DNA from: an uncultured cyanobacterium
Lineage (GTDB): Bacteria > Cyanobacteriota > Vampirovibrionia > Gastranaerophilales > Gastranaerophilaceae
DNA: 8,780 nt
Reading direction: 5' to 3'
NCBI GenBank assembly: GCA_945836835.1
Contig: CAMAML010000034.1
Location: 1-8,780 of the forward strand
Of this stretch, positions 1 through 6,830 are shown one piece after another. Every line of letters begins with the position of its first letter. Position 1 is the stretch's first letter. Below the pieces are notes generated by a model. The model worked only from the letters and a program-made list of their open reading frames with translations, was not told the DNA's origin and did no database searches. The position numbers were made by a program, and so were the translations under genes.

Positions 1-248
1 TTCTTTACATTTGATTTATTATTTATTTTTATAGTGATTAAGTTATTAAGCGGACTGAGTTATTAGGTTGTATCGGGGTATTGGCAAATGTTGCTAATTC
101 CAAATAACTGCACAATTTAAACTTAGTCACCGGTTATTAATTTTTACAGACTTTTTCTCGTCACAACACTTTCAAATAAACCGTACCAATACCAAATTTC
201 TCGTAAAAACTTAATCACTTAGTACACTCAGTCATTTAATCACTTTGA
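1..248. other. Gene-free left edge with short inverted and octamer-like repeats
   Basis: No credible coding region is seen. The stretch lies downstream of the dicarboxylate symporter on the minus strand. It holds AGTGATTAAGTT at 33-44, whose reverse complement is at 208-219, and GGTATTGG at 77-84, whose reverse complement is at 186-193. The two pairs are nested, but the spacers between them differ in length (32 against 14 bases), so this is not one clean stem. Bases 203-246 carry degenerate copies of an AATCACTT-like unit also found at 7221-7260. No GC-rich hairpin with a T-tract that would make a convincing terminator for the symporter is visible. Confidence 0.5.
203..220. repeat. 18-base repeat shared with 7211-7228
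   Basis: The sequence GTAAAAACTTAATCACTT occurs here and again, identically and in the same orientation, at 7211-7228. At the right-hand site it leads into a perfect-phase octamer array. Here it is followed by degenerate units (AGTACACT, CAGTCATT, then TAATCACTT). An exact 18-base match seven kilobases apart in intergenic DNA points to a dispersed repeat family. Confidence 0.6.
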
Positions 249-1580
249 CTACGCAATTTCCTCGTACGCTTCGGGATTGTTGAACAAGTCGTAATTAATC
301 TCGTTTTCGTTATCGGCAATAGCTGCAACAACAACCGCATCAGATGTTACGTTGACAAGAGTTCTCATCATATCGGTAACCCTTTCAATCGTAAACAGGA
401 ATGCAAACCCTGCGACGAGTTGTTCCGGACTTAAGCCCATGCCGTTGAGGATTAGGGCGATTGTAATCAAGCCCGCTCCTGAAATTCCCGCACTCGTGCT
501 GGATGCAACGATTGCCAAAAGTGCGATTTGGATTAACAAAAACGGAGTAAGAGGAACACCATAAGCCTGAGCCAAAAATATTACCGCAACAACCTGCAAC
601 AACGCCGTTCCGTCCATATTCAAGGTTGCACCCAAAGGCAATACAAAGCTCGAAATCTTATGTGAAATTCCTCGTTTTTCGCAGCACGCAATCGTAAGCG
701 GCAATGTTGCGGACGAGCTTGCCGTCCCAAACGCCACCATCATCGCCTCGGTTACCGCAGAATACAACATCCACACCGAAACTTTTGAAAAACATCTTAA
801 AAACAGAGGATATACAATAAATAACTGGATTGCGAAACCTAAAGCAAGCACGAGCAAATATTTTGAAATGCTTGCGAAAATATCCATCCCAAAACTTGAA
901 ACAGCGGATGCTGTGAGTGCAAACACGCCCGGTGCCGCCAAAAACATAATCCAGTCCGTTATTTTCATCGTTGCCGCAAAAATAGATTCGAAGAACGAAA
1001 CAATCGGTCTGTTAATATCGCCGACTTTAGCCAAAGCAATCGCCAAAATCAGAACAAAAACGATAATTCCTATCATATTACCGGACGCCAAAGCATTGAG
1101 CGGGTTATTAGGGATGAAATCCAAGAACATATGTAACAAATGCCCCTGTTGCTGGCTCATTGCGGTTGCAACGGACGCTTGAACCTCGCTTGCGGTGTTT
1201 GCCGCGATATAAGGCGCCGCACCCAATCCCGGTTTAAACACCAGTGCCAAAACCGTTCCGATTGTAACGGCGGCAACCGTGATAATTCCGTAGTACAAAA
1301 CCATTTTTGACCCGAATTTGCCGAGCTGCTTGTTGTCCCCGATACTCGTAATGCCGATTATAATAGCGGATACCACAAGCGGGATTACGACCATCTGAAT
1401 TAATCTTATAAAGACCTGACCGATAAACGTCAAAAACGCTAGGATTGCAGGATATTGATGTGCGTGTAAAAATATCCCGACCACAATACCCGCAATAATC
1501 CCGAAAAATATATGCCAGTTGCGTTTCAGCCCCAATCCAAGTGCGATAAGTATTTGCATCTGAATTTTATTGTCTTTCAT
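249..1580 (-). CDS. Dicarboxylate/amino acid:cation symporter (DAACS family, glutamate/aspartate type)
   Basis: This 443-residue inner-membrane protein matches the usual length of secondary Na+ or H+ coupled glutamate/aspartate/dicarboxylate symporters (GltP/GltPh fold). Visible family marks, in order, are the early helix around 60-80 (IQMVVIPLVVSAI), the serine-rich hairpin 1 tip GTASSSATLP at 285-294, the NMDGT cation-site motif at 321-325, the hairpin 2 segment STSAGISGAG at 361-370, and the substrate helix with E399, D403, R406, T407, N410 and D414. By GltPh numbering R406 corresponds to R397, which binds the side-chain carboxylate, so acidic substrates are inferred rather than neutral ones. 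GltPh D390 is replaced by E399. The start is supported by AAGAGG about 8 bases upstream. It lies 123 bases after the APC permease gene and has its own promoter, so it can be expressed independently. The exact substrate and coupling ion cannot be read from sequence. Confidence 0.95.
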   Translation of the reverse strand: MKDNKIQMQILIALGLGLKRNWHIFFGIIAGIVVGIFLHAHQYPAILAFLTFIGQVFIRLIQMVVIPLVVSAIIIGITSIGDNKQLGKFGSKMVLYYGIITVAAVTIGTVLALVFKPGLGAAPYIAANTASEVQASVATAMSQQQGHLLHMFLDFIPNNPLNALASGNMIGIIVFVLILAIALAKVGDINRPIVSFFESIFAATMKITDWIMFLAAPGVFALTASAVSSFGMDIFASISKYLLVLALGFAIQLFIVYPLFLRCFSKVSVWMLYSAVTEAMMVAFGTASSSATLPLTIACCEKRGISHKISSFVLPLGATLNMDGTALLQVVAVIFLAQAYGVPLTPFLLIQIALLAIVASSTSAGISGAGLITIALILNGMGLSPEQLVAGFAFLFTIERVTDMMRTLVNVTSDAVVVAAIADNENEINYDLFNNPEAYEEIA

Positions 1581-1624
1581 CTTTATAACCTCTTAATTCT
1601 TTATTTAACTTTTTGACACGTAAC

Positions 1625-1653
1625 ATTATACAACATTTCAAAAAAGTTTTCAA
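1625..1653 (-). promoter_or_regulatory. Sigma70-like promoter of the dicarboxylate symporter
   Basis: On the minus strand TTGAAA (1653-1648) and TATAAT (1630-1625) are separated by exactly 17 bases. This is a near-consensus sigma70 promoter. It predicts a transcript start near 1618 and a leader of roughly 38 bases that includes the AAGAGG ribosome site. It makes the symporter a separate transcription unit from the permease genes. Confidence 0.7.
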
Positions 1654-1703
1654 ATATTAACAAACAAAAATACATATTTTATACGATGAAAAATCAAGCA
1701 AAC

Positions 1704-3269
1704 TTACTTTGACGAAACGTCGACTTCTCTTGCAATTCTCCTCTTGCGTCTTTTTTGCAAATCCGCCTCCGCTCTTTTTTGAGCGTAACCGTATACCGCA
1801 TAGATTAAAAATCCGATTAACAGCCAAAGCGGAAAGTAAGTTGACGAAGTTTTCAGAGATTTCATCGAATAAACCATTAACCCTCCGCAGGTCAATACGC
1901 CTAAAATCGGGAAGGTCGGGCAGAACGGAACTTTGAACGGACGCTCTCTGTTCGGTTCGGTTTTTCTCAAAATCAAAACTGCGATACAAATTATTATAAA
2001 CGACGTGAATGTCCCGAAGTTACACAACTCGGCGGAAATATTCAAATCCATAAACAGCGAACAAACGATTACCACAATCCCCGAAATCCACGTCAAAACA
2101 TGCGGAGTTCTGTATTTCTTGTGGATTAATCTCAAAGATTTCGGCAAAAATTTATCTCTGCTCATTGCGTACAAAATTCTTGTCGTGCCGAGCTGATAAA
2201 TGAGCAATACGGACGTCAAAGCACACAACGCACCAACCGAAATAAGCCCCGAGAACCAGTCCATTCCGATTACCCGCATAGCATGAGCTATTGGAGCTTT
2301 TATGTCAATCTGTTCTAACGGAACCGTTCCGGTCAAAACCAAAGCCACGCAAACGTACAAAACCGTACACAAAATAAGTGTTCCCAAAATCGCAATCGGC
2401 AAATCTCTTTGTGGATTTTTGGTCTCCTCAGCGGTAGTCGAGATTGCGTCAAACCCTATGTATGCAAAGAAAATCAAAAACGCACCCATAAACACGCCCT
2501 CAAACCCGTTAGGAGCAAACGGCGTCCAGTTTTCGGGTTTTACGTAAAACGCCCCGACACAAATAAACGAGAGTATCATAAACATATTAACAGCAACCAT
2601 TACGCTTGCAAACCTCGTCGACTCTTTGACCCCTTTTATCAAAAGAACGGTTAGAGCCAACACAATCAATATTGCAGGCAAATTGAACGCTATCGGGATC
2701 CCGAACAGGTACGGCATTTGACTGTGCGGATCAAGCCCGTATTTATCGCAAAACGAGAACATATACCTGTAGTCGTTTCTCATCCACATAGGAAAATTTA
2801 CGACAAACGACGGCAAAACCGCCTTGAACCCTTTTAACAGCTGGGTTAAATAGCCTGTCCAAGCACACGCTACCGTAATATTTCCGATAGCATATTCAAG
2901 CATCAAAATCCAGCCAACCATCCACGCCATAAATTCGCCCATTGTTGCGTAAGTGTAGGTGTAAGCACTCCCCGCAACCGGTATCATCGCCGCGATTTCG
3001 GAATAGCAAAGAGCCGAAAACACGCACGCAATCGCCGCCAAAACCATAGAAACGATGACCGCAGGTCCTGCTCCGACTCCTTCGGGACCGCCTTGTATGG
3101 CAGTTCCGATAATCGTAAAGATTCCCGTCCCAACGACCGCACCGATACCGATTATGATAAGGTCGAATACGTTCAGGGTCTTTTTTAATTCGGTCTTTTT
3201 GCTCGCCGCAATAAGCTCATCAGCGTTTTTGACCGTAAAAGCGTTTTTAATTATGGATTTTATCGTCAT
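1704..3269 (-). CDS. APC-superfamily amino acid permease (CAT-like), second of a tandem pair
   Basis: This 521-residue, roughly 12-helix cytoplasmic-membrane transporter belongs to the amino acid-polyamine-organocation superfamily. It resembles bacterial cationic amino acid transporter (CAT) relatives such as YfnA and ApcT. The helix 1 substrate-binding motif GIGAVVGTGIF is at 41-51, the conserved EIAAMIPVAGSAYTY block is at 91-105, and the helix 6 signature GFDAISTTAEETKNPQRDLP is at 272-291. A loop at about 160-190 (MWMRNDYRYM and following) is specific to this copy. The C-terminal tail is lysine/arginine-rich. The start codon overlaps the upstream paralogue's stop by one base (TAATG), and there is no strong ribosome site of its own, so translation is probably coupled. 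Substrate is unknown: alanine, glycine, branched-chain or cationic amino acids are all possible in this family. Confidence 0.93.
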   Translation of the reverse strand: MTIKSIIKNAFTVKNADELIAASKKTELKKTLNVFDLIIIGIGAVVGTGIFTIIGTAIQGGPEGVGAGPAVIVSMVLAAIACVFSALCYSEIAAMIPVAGSAYTYTYATMGEFMAWMVGWILMLEYAIGNITVACAWTGYLTQLLKGFKAVLPSFVVNFPMWMRNDYRYMFSFCDKYGLDPHSQMPYLFGIPIAFNLPAILIVLALTVLLIKGVKESTRFASVMVAVNMFMILSFICVGAFYVKPENWTPFAPNGFEGVFMGAFLIFFAYIGFDAISTTAEETKNPQRDLPIAILGTLILCTVLYVCVALVLTGTVPLEQIDIKAPIAHAMRVIGMDWFSGLISVGALCALTSVLLIYQLGTTRILYAMSRDKFLPKSLRLIHKKYRTPHVLTWISGIVVIVCSLFMDLNISAELCNFGTFTSFIIICIAVLILRKTEPNRERPFKVPFCPTFPILGVLTCGGLMVYSMKSLKTSSTYFPLWLLIGFLIYAVYGYAQKRAEADLQKRRKRRIAREVDVSSK

Positions 3270-4819
3270 TATTTAAGTAATTCCAATTCAAGTTTCTTTT
3301 GTTCAACTTTTGCAAGATGAACTTCGTTTTCATATTTTCTGTTGCTCTTGAACCCGTAGTGGAAGTAAATCAAAGCACCGATACCGAGCCAAACGGGGAA
3401 CAACAAAGCCGAGGTGGTAAGACTTTTGAGCGAGTAAATCATTAACCCGCCGCAACAAAGGATACCCATTAGCGGGAACCAAGGCGAAAACGGAACTTTA
3501 AAAGGTCTTTCCATATCGGGAGCCGTGTGTCTTAAAATCAAAACCGCAACGCACACAACGATAAACGAGGTAAACGTCCCGAAGTTGCACAATTCCGTTG
3601 CGACATTCAAGTCCAAAGTCATTACGCCTACTATCGAAACCAGCCCGACGCCCCAAGTCAGAACGTGAGGGGTTTTGAATTTAGGGTGAAGTTTTTGTAA
3701 ATGTTTCGGGATAAAGTTGTCACGACTCATTGCGTACAAAATTCTGATAGCCGCCAATTCCATAACGAGCAATACGGATGTCAACCCCGCCAAAGATCCG
3801 ATTGAAATAAATCCCGCAACCCAGTCGATATGAGCGATTTCGCTCATGACAAACGCCATCGGAGCTTTCAAAAATGCTGCAGGAACTGCACCCGAAGTCG
3901 GATACATACCCGTCATAACCAACGCAACCAAAACGTAGACGACGGTTGCGGCGATGAGTGAACCTATAATCCCGATAGGCAAATCTCTTTGCGGATTTTT
4001 GCACTCTTCCGCAACGGTTGCGATAGCGTCAAATCCGATGTATGCAAAGAAAATTATAAAAGCACCCGACAAAATTCCGCTAACCCCGTTAGGAGCAAAC
4101 GGAACCCAGTTTGCGGGTTTTACGTAAAACATCCCGACAAGCACGAAAATAGCGATAACGGCAAGTTTTACAAACACCATTACGCCCGCCATTTTAGCGG
4201 AATCTTTCGTACCTTTAACCAACAACATTGTTGATAAAATTATCACCAAAGCCGCAGGAACATTGAATGAAAAATTCAACGGCAACCCCGGCGGAATCAT
4301 CAAAGTCATTGCGTGCGGTTCGATTATTTTAAACAACATTTGCGGAAGCGGGAATCCGTGCAAAAACTGCACCAAATGGTTTGACCAAGCGGACGCAACC
4401 ACGATGAACCCGATTGCATATTCCAACATCAAAACCCAACCGACCATCCACGCCGCAAATTCGCCCAACGTCGCAAACGTATACGTGTAAGCACCGCCCG
4501 CAACAGGTATCATAGCGGCAAATTCGCAATAGCATAAAGCCGAAAATACGCACGCAAAAGCGGCGATAACCATTGAAACCGAAAGAGCAGGTCCCGCTCC
4601 GATACTTTCCGGACCGCCCGCAGCAGCGATACCGACAACGGCAAAAATACCCGCACCGATAATCGCACCTATTCCGAGGATAATCAAATCCCAAACCCCG
4701 AGGGTCTTTTCCAAACCTTCCTGTTTTGCATCTTCAATCATTGCATCGGGGTTCTTCACCTGAGTAATTCTACGCAAGAAATTTTTACTAAACGTAGGAT
4801 GATGAAATTTTGTAGCCAT
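3269..4819 (-). CDS. APC-superfamily amino acid permease (CAT-like), first of a tandem pair
   Basis: This 516-residue polytopic membrane protein is a clear paralogue of the permease that follows it. The helix 1 motif GIGAIIGAGIF is at 49-59, the CEFAAMIPVAGGAYTY block is at 98-113, and the helix 6 signature GFDAIATVAEECKNPQRDLP is at 262-281. The N-terminal segment before helix 1 (KNPDAMIEDAKQEGLEKTLG) is the usual cytoplasmic lead-in of CAT-like bacterial carriers. The tail ends in a charged, probably helical stretch rich in lysine and glutamate. The start is supported by AGAAGGA six bases upstream. It begins 12 bases after the glyQ stop and shares one base with the next gene, so glyQ and the two permeases almost certainly form one transcript. 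Linkage to glyQ makes glycine or another small amino acid an attractive but unproven substrate. Confidence 0.94.
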   Translation of the reverse strand: MATKFHHPTFSKNFLRRITQVKNPDAMIEDAKQEGLEKTLGVWDLIILGIGAIIGAGIFAVVGIAAAGGPESIGAGPALSVSMVIAAFACVFSALCYCEFAAMIPVAGGAYTYTFATLGEFAAWMVGWVLMLEYAIGFIVVASAWSNHLVQFLHGFPLPQMLFKIIEPHAMTLMIPPGLPLNFSFNVPAALVIILSTMLLVKGTKDSAKMAGVMVFVKLAVIAIFVLVGMFYVKPANWVPFAPNGVSGILSGAFIIFFAYIGFDAIATVAEECKNPQRDLPIGIIGSLIAATVVYVLVALVMTGMYPTSGAVPAAFLKAPMAFVMSEIAHIDWVAGFISIGSLAGLTSVLLVMELAAIRILYAMSRDNFIPKHLQKLHPKFKTPHVLTWGVGLVSIVGVMTLDLNVATELCNFGTFTSFIVVCVAVLILRHTAPDMERPFKVPFSPWFPLMGILCCGGLMIYSLKSLTTSALLFPVWLGIGALIYFHYGFKSNRKYENEVHLAKVEQKKLELELLK

Positions 4820-4831
4820 TTATATTCCTTC

Positions 4832-5707
4832 TTACTTCTTACAAAGAGGGAAACCCATTTCCTCTCTTTGGGCAACGTACAGTTGAGCAACCGCAGATGC
4901 CATAGTTCTAACTCTGTTTATGAAATTGATACGCTCGTCCTTACTGATTACCCCTCTTGCGTCAAGAAGGTTAAATGTGTGAGAACATTTAAGCACGTAA
5001 TCGTAAGCCGGCAAAACCAATTTTGCCTTAACACAATTATCAACTTCTTTCTGACATAAATCAAACATTTCAAACAAGCTGTCCGCATTTGAAACTTCAA
5101 AATTGTATTTTGACTGTTCGACTTCGTTTTGGTGGTAAATGTCGCCGTACTTCAGCTCGTTGTTCCACATAATGTCAAAAACCGATTCTTTGTTTTGCAA
5201 ATACATCGCAATTCTTTCAAGCCCGTAGGTCAACTCCAGTGCAACAGGCTTAACCTCAAGCCCGCCGACCTGCTGAAAATAAGTGAACTGGGTAACTTCC
5301 ATGCCGTCAAGCCAAACTTCCCAGCCGACACCCGCCGCCCCTAAAGTCGGCGACTCCCAGTTATCTTCAACAAACCTTACGTCATGCTCTTTTAAATTTA
5401 TACCCATAGCCTCCAAACTTTTTAGGTAAAGTTCTTGAGCATCGTCAGGGGACGGCTTCAAAATAACTTGAAACTGAAAATAATGCCCGAGACGGTTCGG
5501 GTTTTCACCGTATCTTGCGTCGGTCGGACGTCTGCAAGGCTCAATCATAGCGGTATTCCAAGGCTCAGGCCCTAACGACCTCAAAAAAGTTGCGGGGTTC
5601 ATGGTCGACGCACCCTTTTCTATATCGTAAGGCTGTTGGATAATACATCCGTAGTCTGCCCAGAATTTTTGCAAATTTAAAACTAATTCCTGAAAATTTA
5701 AAGCCAT
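4832..5707 (-). CDS. glyQ: Glycine--tRNA ligase alpha subunit
   Basis: GlyQ is the catalytic alpha chain of the bacterial alpha2-beta2 class II glycyl-tRNA synthetase. It activates glycine with ATP and, together with GlyS (beta), charges tRNA-Gly in the cytoplasm. The 291-residue product is full length (E. coli is about 303) and collinear with the family. RRPTDARYGENPNRL is at 59-73, FVEDNWESPTLG at 112-123, the glycine-site region GWEVWLDGMEVTQFTYFQQ at 128-146, and motif 3 GLER at 162-165. The C-terminal HTFNLLDARGVIS and the ending GFPLCKK also match. A weak GGA ribosome site lies about seven bases upstream of the ATG. No glyS is adjacent; the next gene, 12 bases downstream, is an amino acid permease, so GlyS must be encoded elsewhere. 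No T-box fits in the short leader. Confidence 0.98.
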   Translation of the reverse strand: MALNFQELVLNLQKFWADYGCIIQQPYDIEKGASTMNPATFLRSLGPEPWNTAMIEPCRRPTDARYGENPNRLGHYFQFQVILKPSPDDAQELYLKSLEAMGINLKEHDVRFVEDNWESPTLGAAGVGWEVWLDGMEVTQFTYFQQVGGLEVKPVALELTYGLERIAMYLQNKESVFDIMWNNELKYGDIYHQNEVEQSKYNFEVSNADSLFEMFDLCQKEVDNCVKAKLVLPAYDYVLKCSHTFNLLDARGVISKDERINFINRVRTMASAVAQLYVAQREEMGFPLCKK

Positions 5708-5746
5708 AACTTAATCCATAATTGTACTAATTACACTCGTTTTTGC

Positions 5747-5775
5747 ATTTTAAAATCAACATGCCAAAATTGCAA
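5747..5775 (-). promoter_or_regulatory. Sigma70-like promoter of glyQ and the permease operon
   Basis: On the minus strand TTGCAA (5775-5770) and TAAAAT (5752-5747) are separated by 17 bases. The transcript should start near 5740, leaving a leader of about 33 bases before the glyQ ATG. That is too short for a T-box or other leader attenuator, so amino acid-dependent leader control is not indicated. Confidence 0.55.
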
Positions 5776-5823
5776 GCGATATGAACAAATTTTTACGTAA
5801 TGCAACATTTTTATATGAAAAAC

Positions 5824-5852
5824 TTGATTATTATTGACTTTTAGATTTTAAT
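5824..5852 (+). promoter_or_regulatory. Possible promoter of the P-loop kinase gene
   Basis: TTGATT (5824-5829) and TTTAAT (5847-5852) are 17 bases apart, each with mismatches to the sigma70 consensus. The predicted start near 5859 leaves a 30-base leader that contains GAGGG at 5874-5878. It is divergent from the glyQ promoter. The surrounding DNA is very AT-rich, so other weak matches exist. Confidence 0.4.
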
Positions 5853-5888
5853 AAAATTGGAAAGTATTGATATGAGGGTTAAAAATTT

Positions 5889-6404
5889 ATGGCGGAAAGG
5901 ATTATAATATTTTCGGGAAAGCAGTATGCGGGAAAAGATACGGCGGCGGGGATAATGTTGAAGGAACTTCCGAATTTCAGAAGATGTGCAATCGGTGATA
6001 TTATAAAACTGACTTATGCCGAAGAACACGGTGTGACGTTTGACGAAATCGAAAAAGACAAGAACAAGTACCGTGCGGGCTTGATTAAACTTGGGAATTG
6101 GGGGCGGGCACAAAGTCCCGATTACTGGCTTGAAAAAATAATTGAGCAAGAGGGAAACATAATCGTAACGGATGTAAGAATACCGCACGAATACAAGGTT
6201 TTTAAGGATGCGGGTGCTATTGCGATACGAGTTGAGGCGGACAGGAAGGTTCGGGAACAACGGGGCGGAAAAATTATCGGGGAAACCGACATAACGGAAA
6301 TTGGGCTTGACCATATAACGGACTGGGACTATGTTATAAACAACAATTTCGACTACGAAACGCTTGTGAAAAATGTCAAAAAAATCCTTGCGGATATTGC
6401 GTAG
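5889..6404 (+). CDS. P-loop kinase of the animal-type phosphomevalonate kinase / dNMP kinase family
   Basis: This is a 171-residue cytoplasmic kinase of the nucleoside monophosphate kinase fold. The phosphate-binding loop is SGKQYAGKDTAA at 9-20, aligning with FSGKRKSGKD of animal phosphomevalonate kinase and LSGVKRSGKDTTA of phage T4 dNMP kinase. Further matches to the animal enzyme, recalled from memory, are the block IGDIIKLTYAEEHGVTF, the strand ending TDVRIPHE (SDTRRVSD in human), the lid region EADRKVREQRGG, and the GLDH...DWDYVINN block near the C-terminus. The second arginine of human SDTRR is isoleucine here, which weakens a phosphomevalonate assignment. Phosphorylation of a nucleotide or another phospho-substrate is equally possible. 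The start follows GAGGG by ten bases. It is divergent from glyQ and convergent with the HTH gene; no mevalonate-pathway gene lies nearby. Confidence 0.75.
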   Translation: MAERIIIFSGKQYAGKDTAAGIMLKELPNFRRCAIGDIIKLTYAEEHGVTFDEIEKDKNKYRAGLIKLGNWGRAQSPDYWLEKIIEQEGNIIVTDVRIPHEYKVFKDAGAIAIRVEADRKVREQRGGKIIGETDITEIGLDHITDWDYVINNNFDYETLVKNVKKILADIA

Positions 6405-6437
6405 TCTCGTTTAATGCCACCACTGAACTATTCAAGG

Positions 6438-6460
6438 GTGAAGGAAATCTAAGACAAGGG
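6438..6460 (+). repeat. Left arm of an imperfect inverted repeat around the HTH gene
   Basis: The core AATCTAAGACAAGGG at 6446-6460 matches the reverse complement of 6887-6901 (AATCCAAGACAAGGG) at 14 of 15 bases. Similarity extends outward to GTGAAG on both arms, with a two-base indel. The arms lie on either side of the HTH coding region, about 430 bases apart. Confidence 0.5.
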
Positions 6461-6474
6461 GTCCATCGGTTTCG

Positions 6475-6508
6475 TTGTGGGGTTCGACATTTTTATCGAA
6501 CCCTACAA
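6475..6508. terminator. 13-bp hairpin between convergent genes, possible bidirectional terminator
   Basis: GGGTTCGA (6480-6487) pairs perfectly with TCGAACCC (6496-6503) around the eight-base loop CATTTTTA. The stem extends by a G-T pair (6479/6504) and TTGT/ACAA (6475-6478 with 6505-6508), giving 13 pairs. It sits exactly between the stops of the kinase gene (plus) and the HTH gene (minus), where a shared terminator is expected. Neither side has a proper T-tract, so it may instead be an extragenic palindromic repeat. Confidence 0.45.
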
Positions 6509-6514
6509 TACGAT

Positions 6515-6727
6515 TTACCTTTTACGTTTGACTAATTCCATATCATAGCCCAAAATTTCCAAAATCAGTTTAAACTCCTCGTATTTTAGCGTTTTTCTTG
6601 CGAGCTTATCCGAGATAACCTTTAGATTGTACGGATAACCCGACTTTTCCCGCATCATTTCGGCAAGTTTTTTCATCGTCATCGCTTCTTTGGCGAGTAA
6701 ATATTTTACGTCTTCTTTTACACTCAT
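6515..6727 (-). CDS. Small helix-turn-helix protein (lambda repressor-like)
   Basis: This is a 70-residue, charged protein predicted to be wholly helical. Helices fall at about 3-15 (VKEDVKYLLAKEA), 17-29 (TMKKLAEMMREKS), 34-48 (NLKVISDKLARKTLK) and 50-66 (EEFKLILEILGYDMELV). The pattern of TMKKLAEMM, then a loop, then ISDKLARKTLKYEE resembles short XRE/Cro-like proteins common in Firmicutes and gut bacteria, which are usually annotated only as hypothetical. A single DNA-binding domain fills the whole protein, so it is a candidate regulator; its target is unknown. The ATG at 6727 is chosen because GAGGGG lies six bases upstream. An in-frame TTG two codons earlier directly abuts that site and cannot use it. 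It is alone on its strand, between hairpins and inverted repeat arms. Confidence 0.7.
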   Translation of the reverse strand: MSVKEDVKYLLAKEAMTMKKLAEMMREKSGYPYNLKVISDKLARKTLKYEEFKLILEILGYDMELVKRKR

Positions 6728-6765
6728 ATTCAACCCCTCATATTTTACCTTGGTTTTATTATTTC

Positions 6766-6797
6766 AACGCCTTATTAATCCTCCATTCTAAGGCGTT
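6766..6797 (+). terminator. 9-bp hairpin with T-tract upstream of the HTH gene
   Basis: AACGCCTTA (6766-6774) and TAAGGCGTT (6789-6797) form a perfect stem around a 14-base loop, followed on the plus strand by a run of T ending at 6800 and then GTTTGTG. It looks like a rho-independent terminator reading rightward, yet no plus-strand gene ends just before it. It also lies 39 bases upstream of the HTH start on the other strand, where a palindrome could act as an operator. Confidence 0.4.
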
Positions 6798-6830
6798 TTT
6801 GTTTGTGTTATTTTGTTCGCCCCCTCACCC

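Noticed and set aside
1660..1710. Terminator after the second permease
   Set aside because: Only a three-pair AAG/CTT stem precedes the T-run, which is too weak to call.
1657..1989. 110-codon minus-strand frame overlapping the end of the second permease
   Set aside because: It overlaps the conserved C-terminus of the permease in another frame and would cover the symporter's promoter. No family resemblance was seen.
3720..4694. Antisense and alternate-frame open frames inside the permease genes
   Set aside because: They are shadows of the permease coding sequence in other frames: repetitive arginine/cysteine/glycine-rich translations without start signals.
5708..5800. T-box riboswitch upstream of glyQ, as known for glyQS in Firmicutes
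   Set aside because: The predicted leader is about 33 bases, and no specifier stem, T-box sequence or terminator/antiterminator pair is visible.
5841..6314. 157-codon open frame on the minus strand opposite the kinase gene
   Set aside because: It lies antisense within the well-supported kinase gene and its translation resembles no protein family.
6480..6503. GGTTCGA resembling a tRNA T-arm
   Set aside because: It belongs to a simple hairpin with an AT loop. No acceptor stem, D-arm or anticodon arm can be built around it.
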